Of a stretch of DNA of 64,000 nt, positions 36,101 through 43,498 are shown piece by piece (the first letter of the stretch is position 1; each line of letters begins with the position of its first letter). The stretch lies in assembly GCA_028768525.1 (NCBI GenBank), contig CP054837.1, positions 3,902,001 through 3,966,000 on the forward strand. Direction: 5' to 3'. The stretch comes from Desulfobacter sp. GTDB lineage: Bacteria; Desulfobacterota; Desulfobacteria; Desulfobacterales; Desulfobacteraceae. The translations under genes and the position numbers were made by a program. The notes under the pieces were generated by a model. It searched no databases, was not told where the DNA came from, and worked only from the letters and a program-made list of their open reading frames with translations.

Positions 36101-37294
36101 GACTACGGCGCTGCCAAGGCTGATGGCCGGGTCCATTTCCAGCCGCCAATTGGTATTCTTCTTACCCTGGATCCGGTCCCGGATGGTGTAGCCGGAGCCG
36201 TCGAACCTCAGCCAGATATCCCGGTCCAGGTCCAACTGGTCCGGAGCCGGCCGTGGATCTCCCCGCTTGATCTCCTTAAAGGCCATGGTGGCCCTCGGCA
36301 TCATCATATAAGCGGGGTAGGTATGCCATTCCCCCGGCATGGAGGTCTGGAGAGGATCCACCGGAGGCACCCCTGAAATTTCGGCCAGCCTCAGGTCCGG
36401 CCGGGCCTTAAAGGACCAGATTTCCCGTTTGGGCCAGTGCCTGTCATTGGGCCGGGTGAAGGCCAGGGCGGCCATGGTGCCTGAATGGCGGAGCAACAGC
36501 CTCAGCTCATATCTGCCCGGACGCACCTGGACCTTGAGCCGGCCGTCCTGTTCCAGCCGGGCCGGCAGGGGGCTTTTCAGGGAAAGGGGCGTCAGTATTT
36601 CGGGGGAATAGACCGGCCCCAGGGTGAGCTGCCTGGCTGAACCGGCCACGTCCAGGGAGAGACGGACCTCAATCCTGGCCGGAATGTCGTCGTCGATGAG
36701 TCTGAAGCTTTCCAGGTTGAGCCGGTTTTCAATTTTTTCGGCAGGCCGGGTCCGTTTCAGCCAGAGGCGGCCCTGGCCGTCCAGGTCTGGAAAGGGAATG
36801 ACTTCATTGTTGATTTGGAGGGAAATCAGGCCCGAGGCCGCCGGGATGGTTAAATGCTCTGGCAGGCGGCTCCAGGTAAAGGTGCCGGTGAGGGTGTGGC
36901 TGCCCGGTGCCAGCACCAGGCCCGGCCGACTTTTTTTTTCGAGAACGATGCCGGGCCGGCCGTCAACTTTCACATCCGCGGGCCAGCGCCGGGTATTTCC
37001 GGGAAGCAAGACCCAGGTGTCGGTGAAAACCTGCCAGGACTGGGTGAAAGTGCCGCCCCGGTTGTCCAGGCGAAGGTCCAGTGCCGTGGGCCAGGCGCAT
37101 TGGAGTTCCTCTCCATTGTTATAACTGGGGATACAGGAAAGCTCTTTTTCCTTGCCGTGGAGCACCCAGTCTTTCCAGGGGGCAAGTGCTTCCGGAATAT
37201 AGGGCGCTTTGCCCGCCAGGGTGGCCGCACCCAGGGACTGGCAGGTGAATATGCAGATGCTGAAAATCAGGATTATAATGTGGTATGGTCTCAC
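33107..37294 (-). CDS. Giant envelope protein (1395 residues) of unknown function
   Basis: A very large predicted exported/membrane protein with a GTG start (GGGAGG upstream) and a signal peptide (ending near QSLGA). Residues about 30-470 and 770-1200 are beta-rich, tryptophan-rich soluble modules. Each is followed by a membrane region: helices around 475-590, another near 695-750, and a cluster of about five helices at 1210-1360. Similar phrases occur in both halves (for example GNTRRWPADVKVDGRPG and GNAGHWLPARAVVDKGQ, both followed by a sequence like WILVPKGQHTI or LVLAPGSHTL), indicating an internal duplication. The C-terminus is basic (KRKQRPSRRPRPASK). I do not recognise the family. Confidence 0.75.
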   Translation of the reverse strand: MRPYHIIILIFSICIFTCQSLGAATLAGKAPYIPEALAPWKDWVLHGKEKELSCIPSYNNGEELQCAWPTALDLRLDNRGGTFTQSWQVFTDTWVLLPGNTRRWPADVKVDGRPGIVLEKKSRPGLVLAPGSHTLTGTFTWSRLPEHLTIPAASGLISLQINNEVIPFPDLDGQGRLWLKRTRPAEKIENRLNLESFRLIDDDIPARIEVRLSLDVAGSARQLTLGPVYSPEILTPLSLKSPLPARLEQDGRLKVQVRPGRYELRLLLRHSGTMAALAFTRPNDRHWPKREIWSFKARPDLRLAEISGVPPVDPLQTSMPGEWHTYPAYMMMPRATMAFKEIKRGDPRPAPDQLDLDRDIWLRFDGSGYTIRDRIQGKKNTNWRLEMDPAISLGSAVVDGREQLITRRKGSDKSGLELRNGRVDFTADSTYDGPISRLPATGWDHDFQQVKVRLHLPPGWKLINASGMDNISRTWIKKWTLLDFFVVLIFTIALAKLYSKKLAGIAFVTLVLTFHEPNAPRYIWPLLLTGFALLKYLPRGKMKNGVKLVQGLAVLAFILMVIPYSIQALRVGIYPQLESPWTSMNNISFMGHKGRAPGERDGMRAMDVVQEAAPAPQKVMKKTIQPRLKGEKLLMSTAASYGGKADKQVMQYDPKALTQTGPGLPAWRPFETVRFSWSGPVTKNQAVGFTLVGPRVNLALAFARVSCIILLALGMFGIRYRSGSGIGFQGIKGVAAAMALVFVLLPSPRAMAADIPSPEMLKELERRLLEKDQCFPACADIPQMRLDLTRDVLSVTARVDARIDTALPLPGNAGHWLPARAVVDKGQARGLFRKQDKMWILVPKGQHTIKLDGPVQNRNSFQLPFNLKPRHLDVNAEGWSVDGVHPDGSFDPRLQFKRLIAKDETRKKILETGTLPAFARVERTLLLGLVWKVRTRVQRISPSGSGMVMDLPLLDGESVTTEGIRVEEKAGQQVAKLNFRADQRALVWDSFLDQTARIQLKHSETTQWTEIWKVDVSPIFHLEYEGIPVILHKTGNRWYPTWHPWPGEGLALTVTRPAGVGGPTLTIEKSLMTLWPGRHNTKARMDISLKSSQGGQHTITLPDKALLQEVRINDRVQPIRQNGNRVALPISPGSQEIRLDWMDAAGITARYQSPAVDLGAPSVNAGVDLHLPRNRWPLFIGGDQLVGPAVLFWSVIIIIFIIALGLSRTGWTPLNFLHWFLLCLGMSMSHPGAGLIVAAWLIALHFRKKAHTLEGGNFNMVQVGILVLSLAAGAALVFAISNGLLGHPDMNIRGNGSSSSLLRWYHDISGPALPRAWVVSIPMLAYRIAMLAWALWVSFWLVGILKWGWQQFTAPVIWQKVTFKRKQRPSRRPRPASKGAPSRQQAPEDRDGNQA

Positions 37295-37446
37295 GACAGG
37301 GCCTCCCTTTGGTGTTTACCCGAAAAAAGCTTTTGAAAATTTGATAGGCCAGTGTATCCCAGCAGGTGATAAAAGGCCACTATGAATTTGTTACAATCCG
37401 TATGGGGGGAACCCACGTCTTTTTTATCTTAATGTTCTGTAATTGG

Positions 37447-37758
37447 TTATGAATTTTTTAGGTCAGGTTTATTAATGGATTTAAGTTTACTATTGCATAT
37501 CGGACAAGTTCTTATTGCCACATGTCTTGCTTTGTATTTTCTATTGCAATTATCACAGATATACATTTTTTCATTTTTGGGAAAATGCTCTGCAAATGTG
37601 CTCCCCCAGAAAAGGCAAGCCCCAACTATACAGAAAAAAATGGCTAAAGGTTTTTGAACTGGCATTTGATACCGGCTAATCCAACCCGTTCTATACATTT
37701 GGATGCCTGAAATTAGTAAAATAGCTCCAGCAAGCATTATAGAATAATTTATTTTCAT
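37447..37758 (-). CDS. Small membrane protein with C-terminal zinc ribbon
   Basis: A 103-residue protein with two membrane helices (about 5-20 and 35-53) and a four-cysteine zinc ribbon (CDNCNRKYK...CPICNSK). It lies in an AT-rich patch unlike its neighbours. No clear SD is seen, and its ATG overlaps the stop of a dubious upstream frame by four bases. It may be a recently acquired small gene. No function is assigned. Confidence 0.5.
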   Translation of the reverse strand: MKINYSIMLAGAILLISGIQMYRTGWISRYQMPVQKPLAIFFCIVGACLFWGSTFAEHFPKNEKMYICDNCNRKYKARHVAIRTCPICNSKLKSINKPDLKNS

Positions 37759-38482
37759 GATTTGTTTTTTATCAGATTAAATAGTCCTAATACGTTGACG
37801 AAAAAATAGAATTCATGATTTTGTTGAAAATTTACCTGCCAACTTGAATTGGAGAATAGACGTACTTTTCGGATTTTTTCAAGTTCTTTTACTCTTTTAC
37901 TCAATATCGAAAAGCGCACATTCAAAGCTTGGCAGTATGGCCACGGACCCGTCCTTGAACGGGGAGGGCTCCCGGCTAAACCTCCGCGGATCGTCCTGAT
38001 CCGCTCCGGAGCGAGCTGCATGCCGGAGAGCCTCCCTGACCAAGGCCTTGCCACCCCGGTTTGCACAGATTTTGGGTACAGGTTCCGCTGGGTTGAAAAA
38101 TCATCTGTGTATCTATTGCTTAAAATCTGCAGGGAGGGTCGGGTGCCCCGGAAAACGGCGTAAAAATGATCTGCTTTTAGAACGAGTTATGTGCCGGAAC
38201 GAAAAAATCCGTCTGTTTGAGGCCTTGGCCGAGTTTAACGGATTTTTCGTGTAGGCGCATTACTCGTTCTTGAACAGATTACCCGCCGTTTTCCGGGGCA
38301 CCCGGCCCGGAGGTCCATAATAATACATCTGAAAAATGTTACATCAGATGGCCCTGAACCCCCAGTGCTTGAATTCGGTTGGGTTTTTGTTTTGGGTTTT
38401 GGATGTGGACGAAACCGGATCAAGATGGTAAAAGCCTGGAATTGAAGTGACAAATGCATTCTAATTGAGGGTAAATAAATAT
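37759..38482. other. Intergenic region: AT-rich segment plus GC-rich palindromes
   Basis: About 720 bases without a convincing gene. From 37759 to about 37930 the DNA is AT-rich. From about 37930 to 38070 it is GC-rich with a short hairpin (GCGGATC-GTCCT-GATCCGC). A 165-base inverted repeat follows, and then a small hairpin (CATCTGA...TCAGATG, near 38326-38350). An open frame at 37755-38066 (minus) is rejected as likely non-coding. Confidence 0.5.
38140..38304. repeat. Long imperfect inverted repeat
   Basis: The outer arms are perfect for 20 bases: GGGTGCCCCGGAAAACGGCG (38141-38160) against its reverse complement (38284-38303). Further inward AGAACGAGT (38179-38187) pairs with ACTCGTTCT (38262-38270), and the CGAAAAAATCCG region (38200-38211) pairs with CGGATTTTTCG (38239-38249). 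The loop of about 27 bases contains GAGGCCTTGGCCGAG. It could be a non-autonomous mobile repeat or a large transcript hairpin. Confidence 0.65.
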
Positions 38483-39775
38483 ATGGAAAGAGTTTTACTG
38501 ATTGGTGCCTCGGCTGCCGCGGGAACGGCATTTTTTGCATGGTTTTCCCGGGCCGTTAAACATGAGAAAATGCAGGCCTTCATTTTTGCAAATAAATGGC
38601 TGATGTATCCCAATGCCGTCTGCTATTGGCGCACAGCCTTGGCTGCCCTTGGATTCTTATTTTATTTTGTCTTCGACTACCAGGCAGCCGGGATTATTAT
38701 ATTTACCTTTGCGGCCATTCTGGACGGTGTGGACGGGCTGGTGGCCCGGGCGTGCAACCTGGTATCCAGGTGGGGGGAATGGCTGGACCCCATGTGCGAC
38801 AAGCTGACCTACCTGCCGCCCATGGTCGGGTTTGCCTATACCGGCATTCTGTCGGTAAAACAGGTCTGGATCCTGGTGGCAGTGGAGCTGGTGGGCCAGT
38901 TTTTTGCCCGTCATATCCTTTCCTGGATGAAGATCTCCGGTGCAGCCAATAATTTCGGCAAGATAAAGGCTATCATATGTTTCGCCCTGGTCATCCTATG
39001 CGCCATGCTGGATGCCAACCCGCAGATGCTGAATATGGCCGACGAGGTGCTGACGGGCTGCATCATCCTTTCGGCAGCCTCAATGCTGTTCAAATTCATT
39101 CCCAACCGGCTCTACGCCGATATCCTGTCCATGCTCAACTTCTGCTGCGGGGCGACCAGCCTGGTACTCACCTCCCAGGGCTGGTTTGCATGGGCCATCT
39201 GCATCATCATCATGGGCCAGCTGTTTGACCTGTTTGACGGGCGCATGGCCCTCAAGCACGGGGGGACCAAGTACGGCCCCTACCTGGATGATATTGCCGA
39301 TTTTGTCAGCTTCGGACTGGCCCCGGCCTATGTGGTGATCCAGCGGGGCGGCAGCCTGGCCTGGGTATTTGCCCTGGTTTTTGTTGCCGGGGTGGCTTTC
39401 CGCCTGGTCCGTTTTGTGGCCGTGGATAAAAAACGGACGGACCTGCCCCCGGGTATTTTCAACGGATTCCCCAGCCCGGCGGGTGCCCTCATCGTCCTGG
39501 GGGCCTCACTGGTCTCCCCTCCCTGGCTGCTCTGGTTTTTTACCGGCCTGTCAACGGCGCTGATGGTCAGTCACATCCGGTTTGCCCATTTCGGGCGGGT
39601 GATTCTCAAAAAGATTCCCAAACCGGTATTCTTTTTGATTTCAGCCTCCATCATCGTTGCCCTGGCCTTTATTTTTAAAACCCGGAGCGTCCATATGTTC
39701 GGCTATCTTATTCTCTGCGCTGTGACGGTCTATCTGCTTGCCGGACGGATCTGGCTGCGGCAGGAGGATGTGTAA
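38483..39775 (+). CDS. Tandem fusion of two CDP-alcohol phosphatidyltransferase domains
   Basis: A 431-residue polytopic membrane enzyme. The first half has the complete CDP-alcohol phosphotransferase motif D-x2-DG-x2-AR-x8-G-x3-D-x3-D (DGVDGLVAR, then SRWGEWLDPMCD). The second half has a related motif, DLFDGRMALKHGG then YGPYLDDIAD and FVSFGLAP, of phosphatidylserine-synthase-like type but without the usual Arg after Ala. Known single-domain enzymes make phosphatidylglycerophosphate, phosphatidylserine, phosphatidylinositol phosphate or archaeal analogues. Products are not assignable. ATG 38483 has GAGGG upstream and is preferred over a TTG at 38465. Confidence 0.82.
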   Translation: MERVLLIGASAAAGTAFFAWFSRAVKHEKMQAFIFANKWLMYPNAVCYWRTALAALGFLFYFVFDYQAAGIIIFTFAAILDGVDGLVARACNLVSRWGEWLDPMCDKLTYLPPMVGFAYTGILSVKQVWILVAVELVGQFFARHILSWMKISGAANNFGKIKAIICFALVILCAMLDANPQMLNMADEVLTGCIILSAASMLFKFIPNRLYADILSMLNFCCGATSLVLTSQGWFAWAICIIIMGQLFDLFDGRMALKHGGTKYGPYLDDIADFVSFGLAPAYVVIQRGGSLAWVFALVFVAGVAFRLVRFVAVDKKRTDLPPGIFNGFPSPAGALIVLGASLVSPPWLLWFFTGLSTALMVSHIRFAHFGRVILKKIPKPVFFLISASIIVALAFIFKTRSVHMFGYLILCAVTVYLLAGRIWLRQEDV

Positions 39776-39824
39776 ACACCGTTTTTCTTGTCATTTGCAG
39801 TTCAGGGGTGTAGAAGGGTAGATC

Positions 39825-40679
39825 ATGAGATATTGTAAATCATACGCTTTCCCTGAAAATATAAAGGGGTTCCGCCTGGGGTGGTCCCTGGCCGGCCCCC
39901 CCCTGATGTCGGTCTATGTCTATGCCATGGGCAATATCCTCATGGATACTGGCCAGGCCCATATGGGGCCGGAAGCCTTGAATATCGCCCGGGAAAACGG
40001 CATACAGCGCATTTATCTCACCCATCACCACGAAGACCATTCCGGCAATGCCGCCCTGATTTTCAGGGAAACCGGGGCAGAGGTCTACGGCCATGAACTC
40101 GCCAGAAAAAAACTGGCAGCCCCCTATAAAATTCTGCCATACCAGAAATACGTATGGGGGGCGGCCTCCCCTGTGGATGTCCGGCCGCTGTCCCCTGGGA
40201 TAGACACCTGCCTCGGGCCCATGGTGCCGGTCCATACCCCGGGCCACAGCCGGGACCATACGGCGTATTTTCTGCCGGACCGGGGCATTTTATTTGCGGG
40301 TGACCTTTACCTGGGGGACCGGATCAAATTTTTCCGGGCCGATGAAGACCTGGGTGCTGAGGTGGCCTCTTTAAAAAAGGTTGCTGCACTGGACTTTGAT
40401 GTGCTGCTCTGCTGCCATAATCCCAGGAGAGAAGGGGGGAAGGCTCATATCCTGGCCAAACTGGATTTTCTGGAAAACTTTTATGGTTCGGTCAAAGAGC
40501 TGCATACTCAGGGATATGGTGAAAAGCAGATTTTTTCCATGCTCCGGCTGAAGGAAGACCGTTTCACCCGGATGTTCTGTTTTGGGAATGTCAGCATGAT
40601 CAACGGGGTCAGATCCGTTATCCGCCATTACGAGGCCCAAGGCCGCATCCGTGAAGAGCAGCGGGCGGCCGTGGATTAG
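39825..40679 (+). CDS. MBL-fold metallo-hydrolase
   Basis: A 284-residue metallo-beta-lactamase-fold hydrolase. The metal ligands are visible: THHHEDHSG (67-73, HxHxDH), the His in HTPGHSRDHT, the Asp in LFAGDLYLGD and a final His in LLCCHNP. A C-terminal helical extension (EKQIFSMLRLKEDRF) resembles the LACTB2-like winged-helix tail. Substrate is unknown (hydrolase or thioesterase). SD AAGGGT precedes the start. It follows the phosphatidyltransferase gene at 49 bases and may be co-transcribed. Confidence 0.85.
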   Translation: MRYCKSYAFPENIKGFRLGWSLAGPPLMSVYVYAMGNILMDTGQAHMGPEALNIARENGIQRIYLTHHHEDHSGNAALIFRETGAEVYGHELARKKLAAPYKILPYQKYVWGAASPVDVRPLSPGIDTCLGPMVPVHTPGHSRDHTAYFLPDRGILFAGDLYLGDRIKFFRADEDLGAEVASLKKVAALDFDVLLCCHNPRREGGKAHILAKLDFLENFYGSVKELHTQGYGEKQIFSMLRLKEDRFTRMFCFGNVSMINGVRSVIRHYEAQGRIREEQRAAVD

Positions 40680-40683
40680 CCAG

Positions 40684-40701
40684 ATCAGTCAGGGGACTGA
40701 T
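40684..40701. terminator. Short hairpin between convergent genes
   Basis: ATCAGTC (40684-40690), AGGG, GACTGAT (40695-40701), followed on the plus strand by TTCCCGGTTTTTTT. It begins five bases after the MBL-hydrolase stop and overlaps the 3' end of the regulator gene. A plausible terminator for the plus-strand gene, although the T-run is offset by several bases. Confidence 0.4.
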
Positions 40702-41407
40702 TTCCCGGTTTTTTTGCCATTTTCCGGCTGAATTTGTCAACATGGTCCATGATCAGGGACGAGGCGGTTCGGCCGTCCCGGGCCTTCAACGCGGCGATGA
40801 GTTTTTCCAGGTCGGTGAGGTTTTCAAGGGTCCGCTCCCGATTCATGGGCAGGTAATACTCGTAATAGTTGTGGATGTTGTCGTGGATACTCTGCTGGAG
40901 AAACTGGAATACCGGGTTTCTGGACATGGTACCCATGTATGCATGCATGGCTTCGTCGGTTTTGAGAAATCCCTGCCAGTCTTCTTCTTCGTAACATGTT
41001 TTTGCCTTTTGGAAGAGGTCTTCCATGGTCTGGATGTCCTCGTCTGTGGCCCGCTGGGCCGCCAGTTCCACGATGCTGCCTTCGATTTTGATGCGAAATT
41101 CCGATAAATGGTCCAGGGAAACGTCGCCGGACCGGATAAGCAGGGCCAGGGACTGCATTACGGGTTCTGCGTCGATCTGTTTGACAATGGCGCCGCCGGC
41201 CACTCCCAGCTTTATTTCTATAAGGCCTTTCTGCTCCAATACCCGAAGGGCTTCCCTCAGGGTGCCCCGGCTGGTATTGAACATGTCCTTGAGTTCCCGC
41301 TCCGCCGGGAGCCGGGTCCCGGGTTCAAGTTTTCCGCTTAGAATTGCATCCTGTATCTGCTCGACCACATCCTGAAATACCCTGCTTTGCTTGGCTTTTT
41401 TAAACAT
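40685..41407 (-). CDS. FadR-subfamily GntR transcriptional regulator
   Basis: A 241-residue DNA-binding regulator. The N-terminal winged HTH shows LPAERELKDMFNTSRGTLREALRVLEQKGLIE (typical GntR), and the C-terminal FCD domain is helical (EFRIKIEGSIVELAAQRATDEDI) with His/Asp residues for metal or ligand binding. Members respond to organic acids or acyl-CoAs. ATG 41407 (AAAAGG six bases upstream) is preferred over an in-frame start at 41464. Target genes are unknown, and the acyl-CoA genes at 49-52 kb are not adjacent. Confidence 0.88.
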   Translation of the reverse strand: MFKKAKQSRVFQDVVEQIQDAILSGKLEPGTRLPAERELKDMFNTSRGTLREALRVLEQKGLIEIKLGVAGGAIVKQIDAEPVMQSLALLIRSGDVSLDHLSEFRIKIEGSIVELAAQRATDEDIQTMEDLFQKAKTCYEEEDWQGFLKTDEAMHAYMGTMSRNPVFQFLQQSIHDNIHNYYEYYLPMNRERTLENLTDLEKLIAALKARDGRTASSLIMDHVDKFSRKMAKKPGNQSPD

Positions 41408-41515
41408 GAACGGCCTTTTCTGTTTTTCGTAACTCCTGAAATTAAAATTTACGATACCTGACAAAACTGCATACGGTTAAACCATTTAACATTGATCCTG
41501 TCAATTGTTTTGACT

Positions 41516-43288
41516 TTATTTGCTTTTTTTGGGGCGGGCGGGGGCTGGTGCACGCCGGGGAGGACGCGATTTGCGGAACTGACGGGACGCCTGGCCTTTG
41601 CCAGGCCTGGGGGTGACCATTTGTTTCTGCTTTTCTTTGGCCCGGGGATTTTTCTCCACAAAGATTTTTTCACCGGTAAAGGGATCTTTTTCCGTATAAT
41701 ACATCAGGGTGGAAAAGGTGGAGGGGGTGGGGGTGAAAATCTGAACCTGTTCCGGCCGGATGTTCAGTTTCTTCCGGGTGAATTCCTTGAGCCGTGCCAT
41801 GTCCCCGGCGGTGCAGCCCGGGTGGGCGGCAATGAGGTAATAGGTGAGAAACTGATTCTTGCCGGCGCGGGCCGAGAGCCGGTCAAAACTGGATTTGAAG
41901 GACAGAAGGTCGTCAACGGTCTGTTTGCCCATGAGGGCGAGAACACCGGGCTGGGTATGTTCCGGTGCCACCTTCATCTGGCCGGACACATGGTCCTGAA
42001 TCAGTTTTTTCAGGTAGGGCTCCCCCTTTTTTTTGTCCCTGAGGATGAGATCGTAACGGATACCGGAGGTGATAAAGACCTTTTTTACCCCGGGCAGGGA
42101 TTGAATGGCAGACAGGAGCCTGGCCTGGGGGCCGTGGTCGGGCCTCAGGGTGGGGCAGGGGGAGGGAAAGAGGCACCGCCGGTCCGGGCAGGCCCCTTTT
42201 TTTAATTTCTTCCTGCACTCATACCCGTACATATTGGCCGTGGGGCCGCCCAGATCAAATATATACCCTTTGAAATCCTTGTCCCGGGTCATTTTCCGGG
42301 CTTCGGCCAGGATCGAGTCCTGGCTGCGCCAGCGAACGGTCCGGCCCTGGTGGACGGTGATGGCGCAGAAATTACACTCCCCGTAGCACCCGTAGTGGGT
42401 GGGGATGGAAAAGCGGATGGTGTCCAGTGCCCTGACCTTTCCCATGGCTTTGTAATAGGGGTGGACATCCCGCTGGAAGTCCAGGTCGTGGACGGCGTCC
42501 AGTTCTTCTGTGGTGCTGCAGGGGGGCGGGGGATTGAGGATCAGGAAACGGTTGCCGTGCTGCTGGCTCAAAGGAACCGCCGTTTTAGGGTCGGTATTGG
42601 CGTAAAAGGTTTTAAAACTCTGGGTGTAGAGATCCTTGTCTTTGGCCACCTGCTCAAATGAGGGAAGTACCTCGCCTTTGGGGGCCTGTCCGATATAGGC
42701 CAGCCCGGGAATTTGTTCTGCGGCCGAAGGGTCTTTGGATTTCAGCGCCCGGGCCAGGCGGACCACGGTGGCGTGGGCCATGCCGAATGCCAGGTAATCG
42801 GCTTTGGCATCCAGGAGGATGGACCTGCGGATTTTATTGGACCAGAAATCATAATGGGCAATGCGTCTGAGGCTGGCTTCGATACCCCCGAGAACAATGG
42901 GCTTTGTGGATTTGAAAAACCGCCGTACCAGATTGGCGTACACGATGACGGCCCGGTCCGGCCGCCGGGTGTTCTGCCCCCCGGGTGTGTAGTCGTCCTG
43001 TTTCCTCCGTTTTTTAGATGCCGTGTAATTGGCCACCATGGAATCCACGGCCCCTCCTGAGATTCCCCAGAAGAGCCTGGGTTCGCCCAGGCGGGCAATG
43101 TCCCTGTCCGAATCGGTGTCCGGCTGGGCAATGACGGCAACACAAAAGCCCTGGGCTTCCAGGACACGGCCGATGAGGCTGACGCCCATAAAGGGGGAGT
43201 CGATATAGGCATCTCCGGTTACCAGGATGACATCCGGGCGGTCAATGCCTCGGCGTTTTAATTCTTCAGGGGTTGTGGGAAGGAACAT
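41516..43288 (-). CDS. YgiQ-family radical SAM protein
   Basis: A 590-residue protein. The [4Fe-4S]/SAM motif is a CxxxCxxC (CYGECNFC, near residue 300). The N-terminus (FLPTTPEELKRRGIDRPDVILVTGDAYIDSP) and the order of segments are characteristic of YgiQ/UPF0313, and a Cys-rich stretch (CRKKLKKGACPDRRC) and HPGCT lie in the middle and C-terminal part. The C-terminal tail is basic. Function of the family is unknown. No strong SD is seen. Its start is divergent from the sensor kinase gene at 43499. Confidence 0.93.
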   Translation of the reverse strand: MFLPTTPEELKRRGIDRPDVILVTGDAYIDSPFMGVSLIGRVLEAQGFCVAVIAQPDTDSDRDIARLGEPRLFWGISGGAVDSMVANYTASKKRRKQDDYTPGGQNTRRPDRAVIVYANLVRRFFKSTKPIVLGGIEASLRRIAHYDFWSNKIRRSILLDAKADYLAFGMAHATVVRLARALKSKDPSAAEQIPGLAYIGQAPKGEVLPSFEQVAKDKDLYTQSFKTFYANTDPKTAVPLSQQHGNRFLILNPPPPCSTTEELDAVHDLDFQRDVHPYYKAMGKVRALDTIRFSIPTHYGCYGECNFCAITVHQGRTVRWRSQDSILAEARKMTRDKDFKGYIFDLGGPTANMYGYECRKKLKKGACPDRRCLFPSPCPTLRPDHGPQARLLSAIQSLPGVKKVFITSGIRYDLILRDKKKGEPYLKKLIQDHVSGQMKVAPEHTQPGVLALMGKQTVDDLLSFKSSFDRLSARAGKNQFLTYYLIAAHPGCTAGDMARLKEFTRKKLNIRPEQVQIFTPTPSTFSTLMYYTEKDPFTGEKIFVEKNPRAKEKQKQMVTPRPGKGQASRQFRKSRPPRRAPAPARPKKSK

Positions 43289-43498
43289 AGGTATGGCGGC
43301 TTGTTAGGTTCAGGTTAACGATCAAATATCATACCAGGGAACGGTCCTAAAAACAATCAAACTATTGAGGCCGCCCATTTTATCGGTCTGACTGGCAGTT
43401 GATTCCGCCTCTAATTTAGCGTTGCATTTTAGTCCGGGTGTGTTACAACGTTAAAGATAGTTCAATTATAGACGCTGCTGCATCGGACAAAAAAAAGT

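Noticed and set aside
37755..38066. 103-codon minus-strand frame overlapping the small zinc-ribbon protein by four bases
   Set aside because: Its first half is translation of a GC-rich hairpin region, with no SD and no motifs; more likely non-coding despite the ATGA overlap.
38140..38304. Possible integron attC site
   Set aside because: The paired arms are too long and the RYYYAAC/GTTRRRY core sites are not at the ends; no integrase is present.
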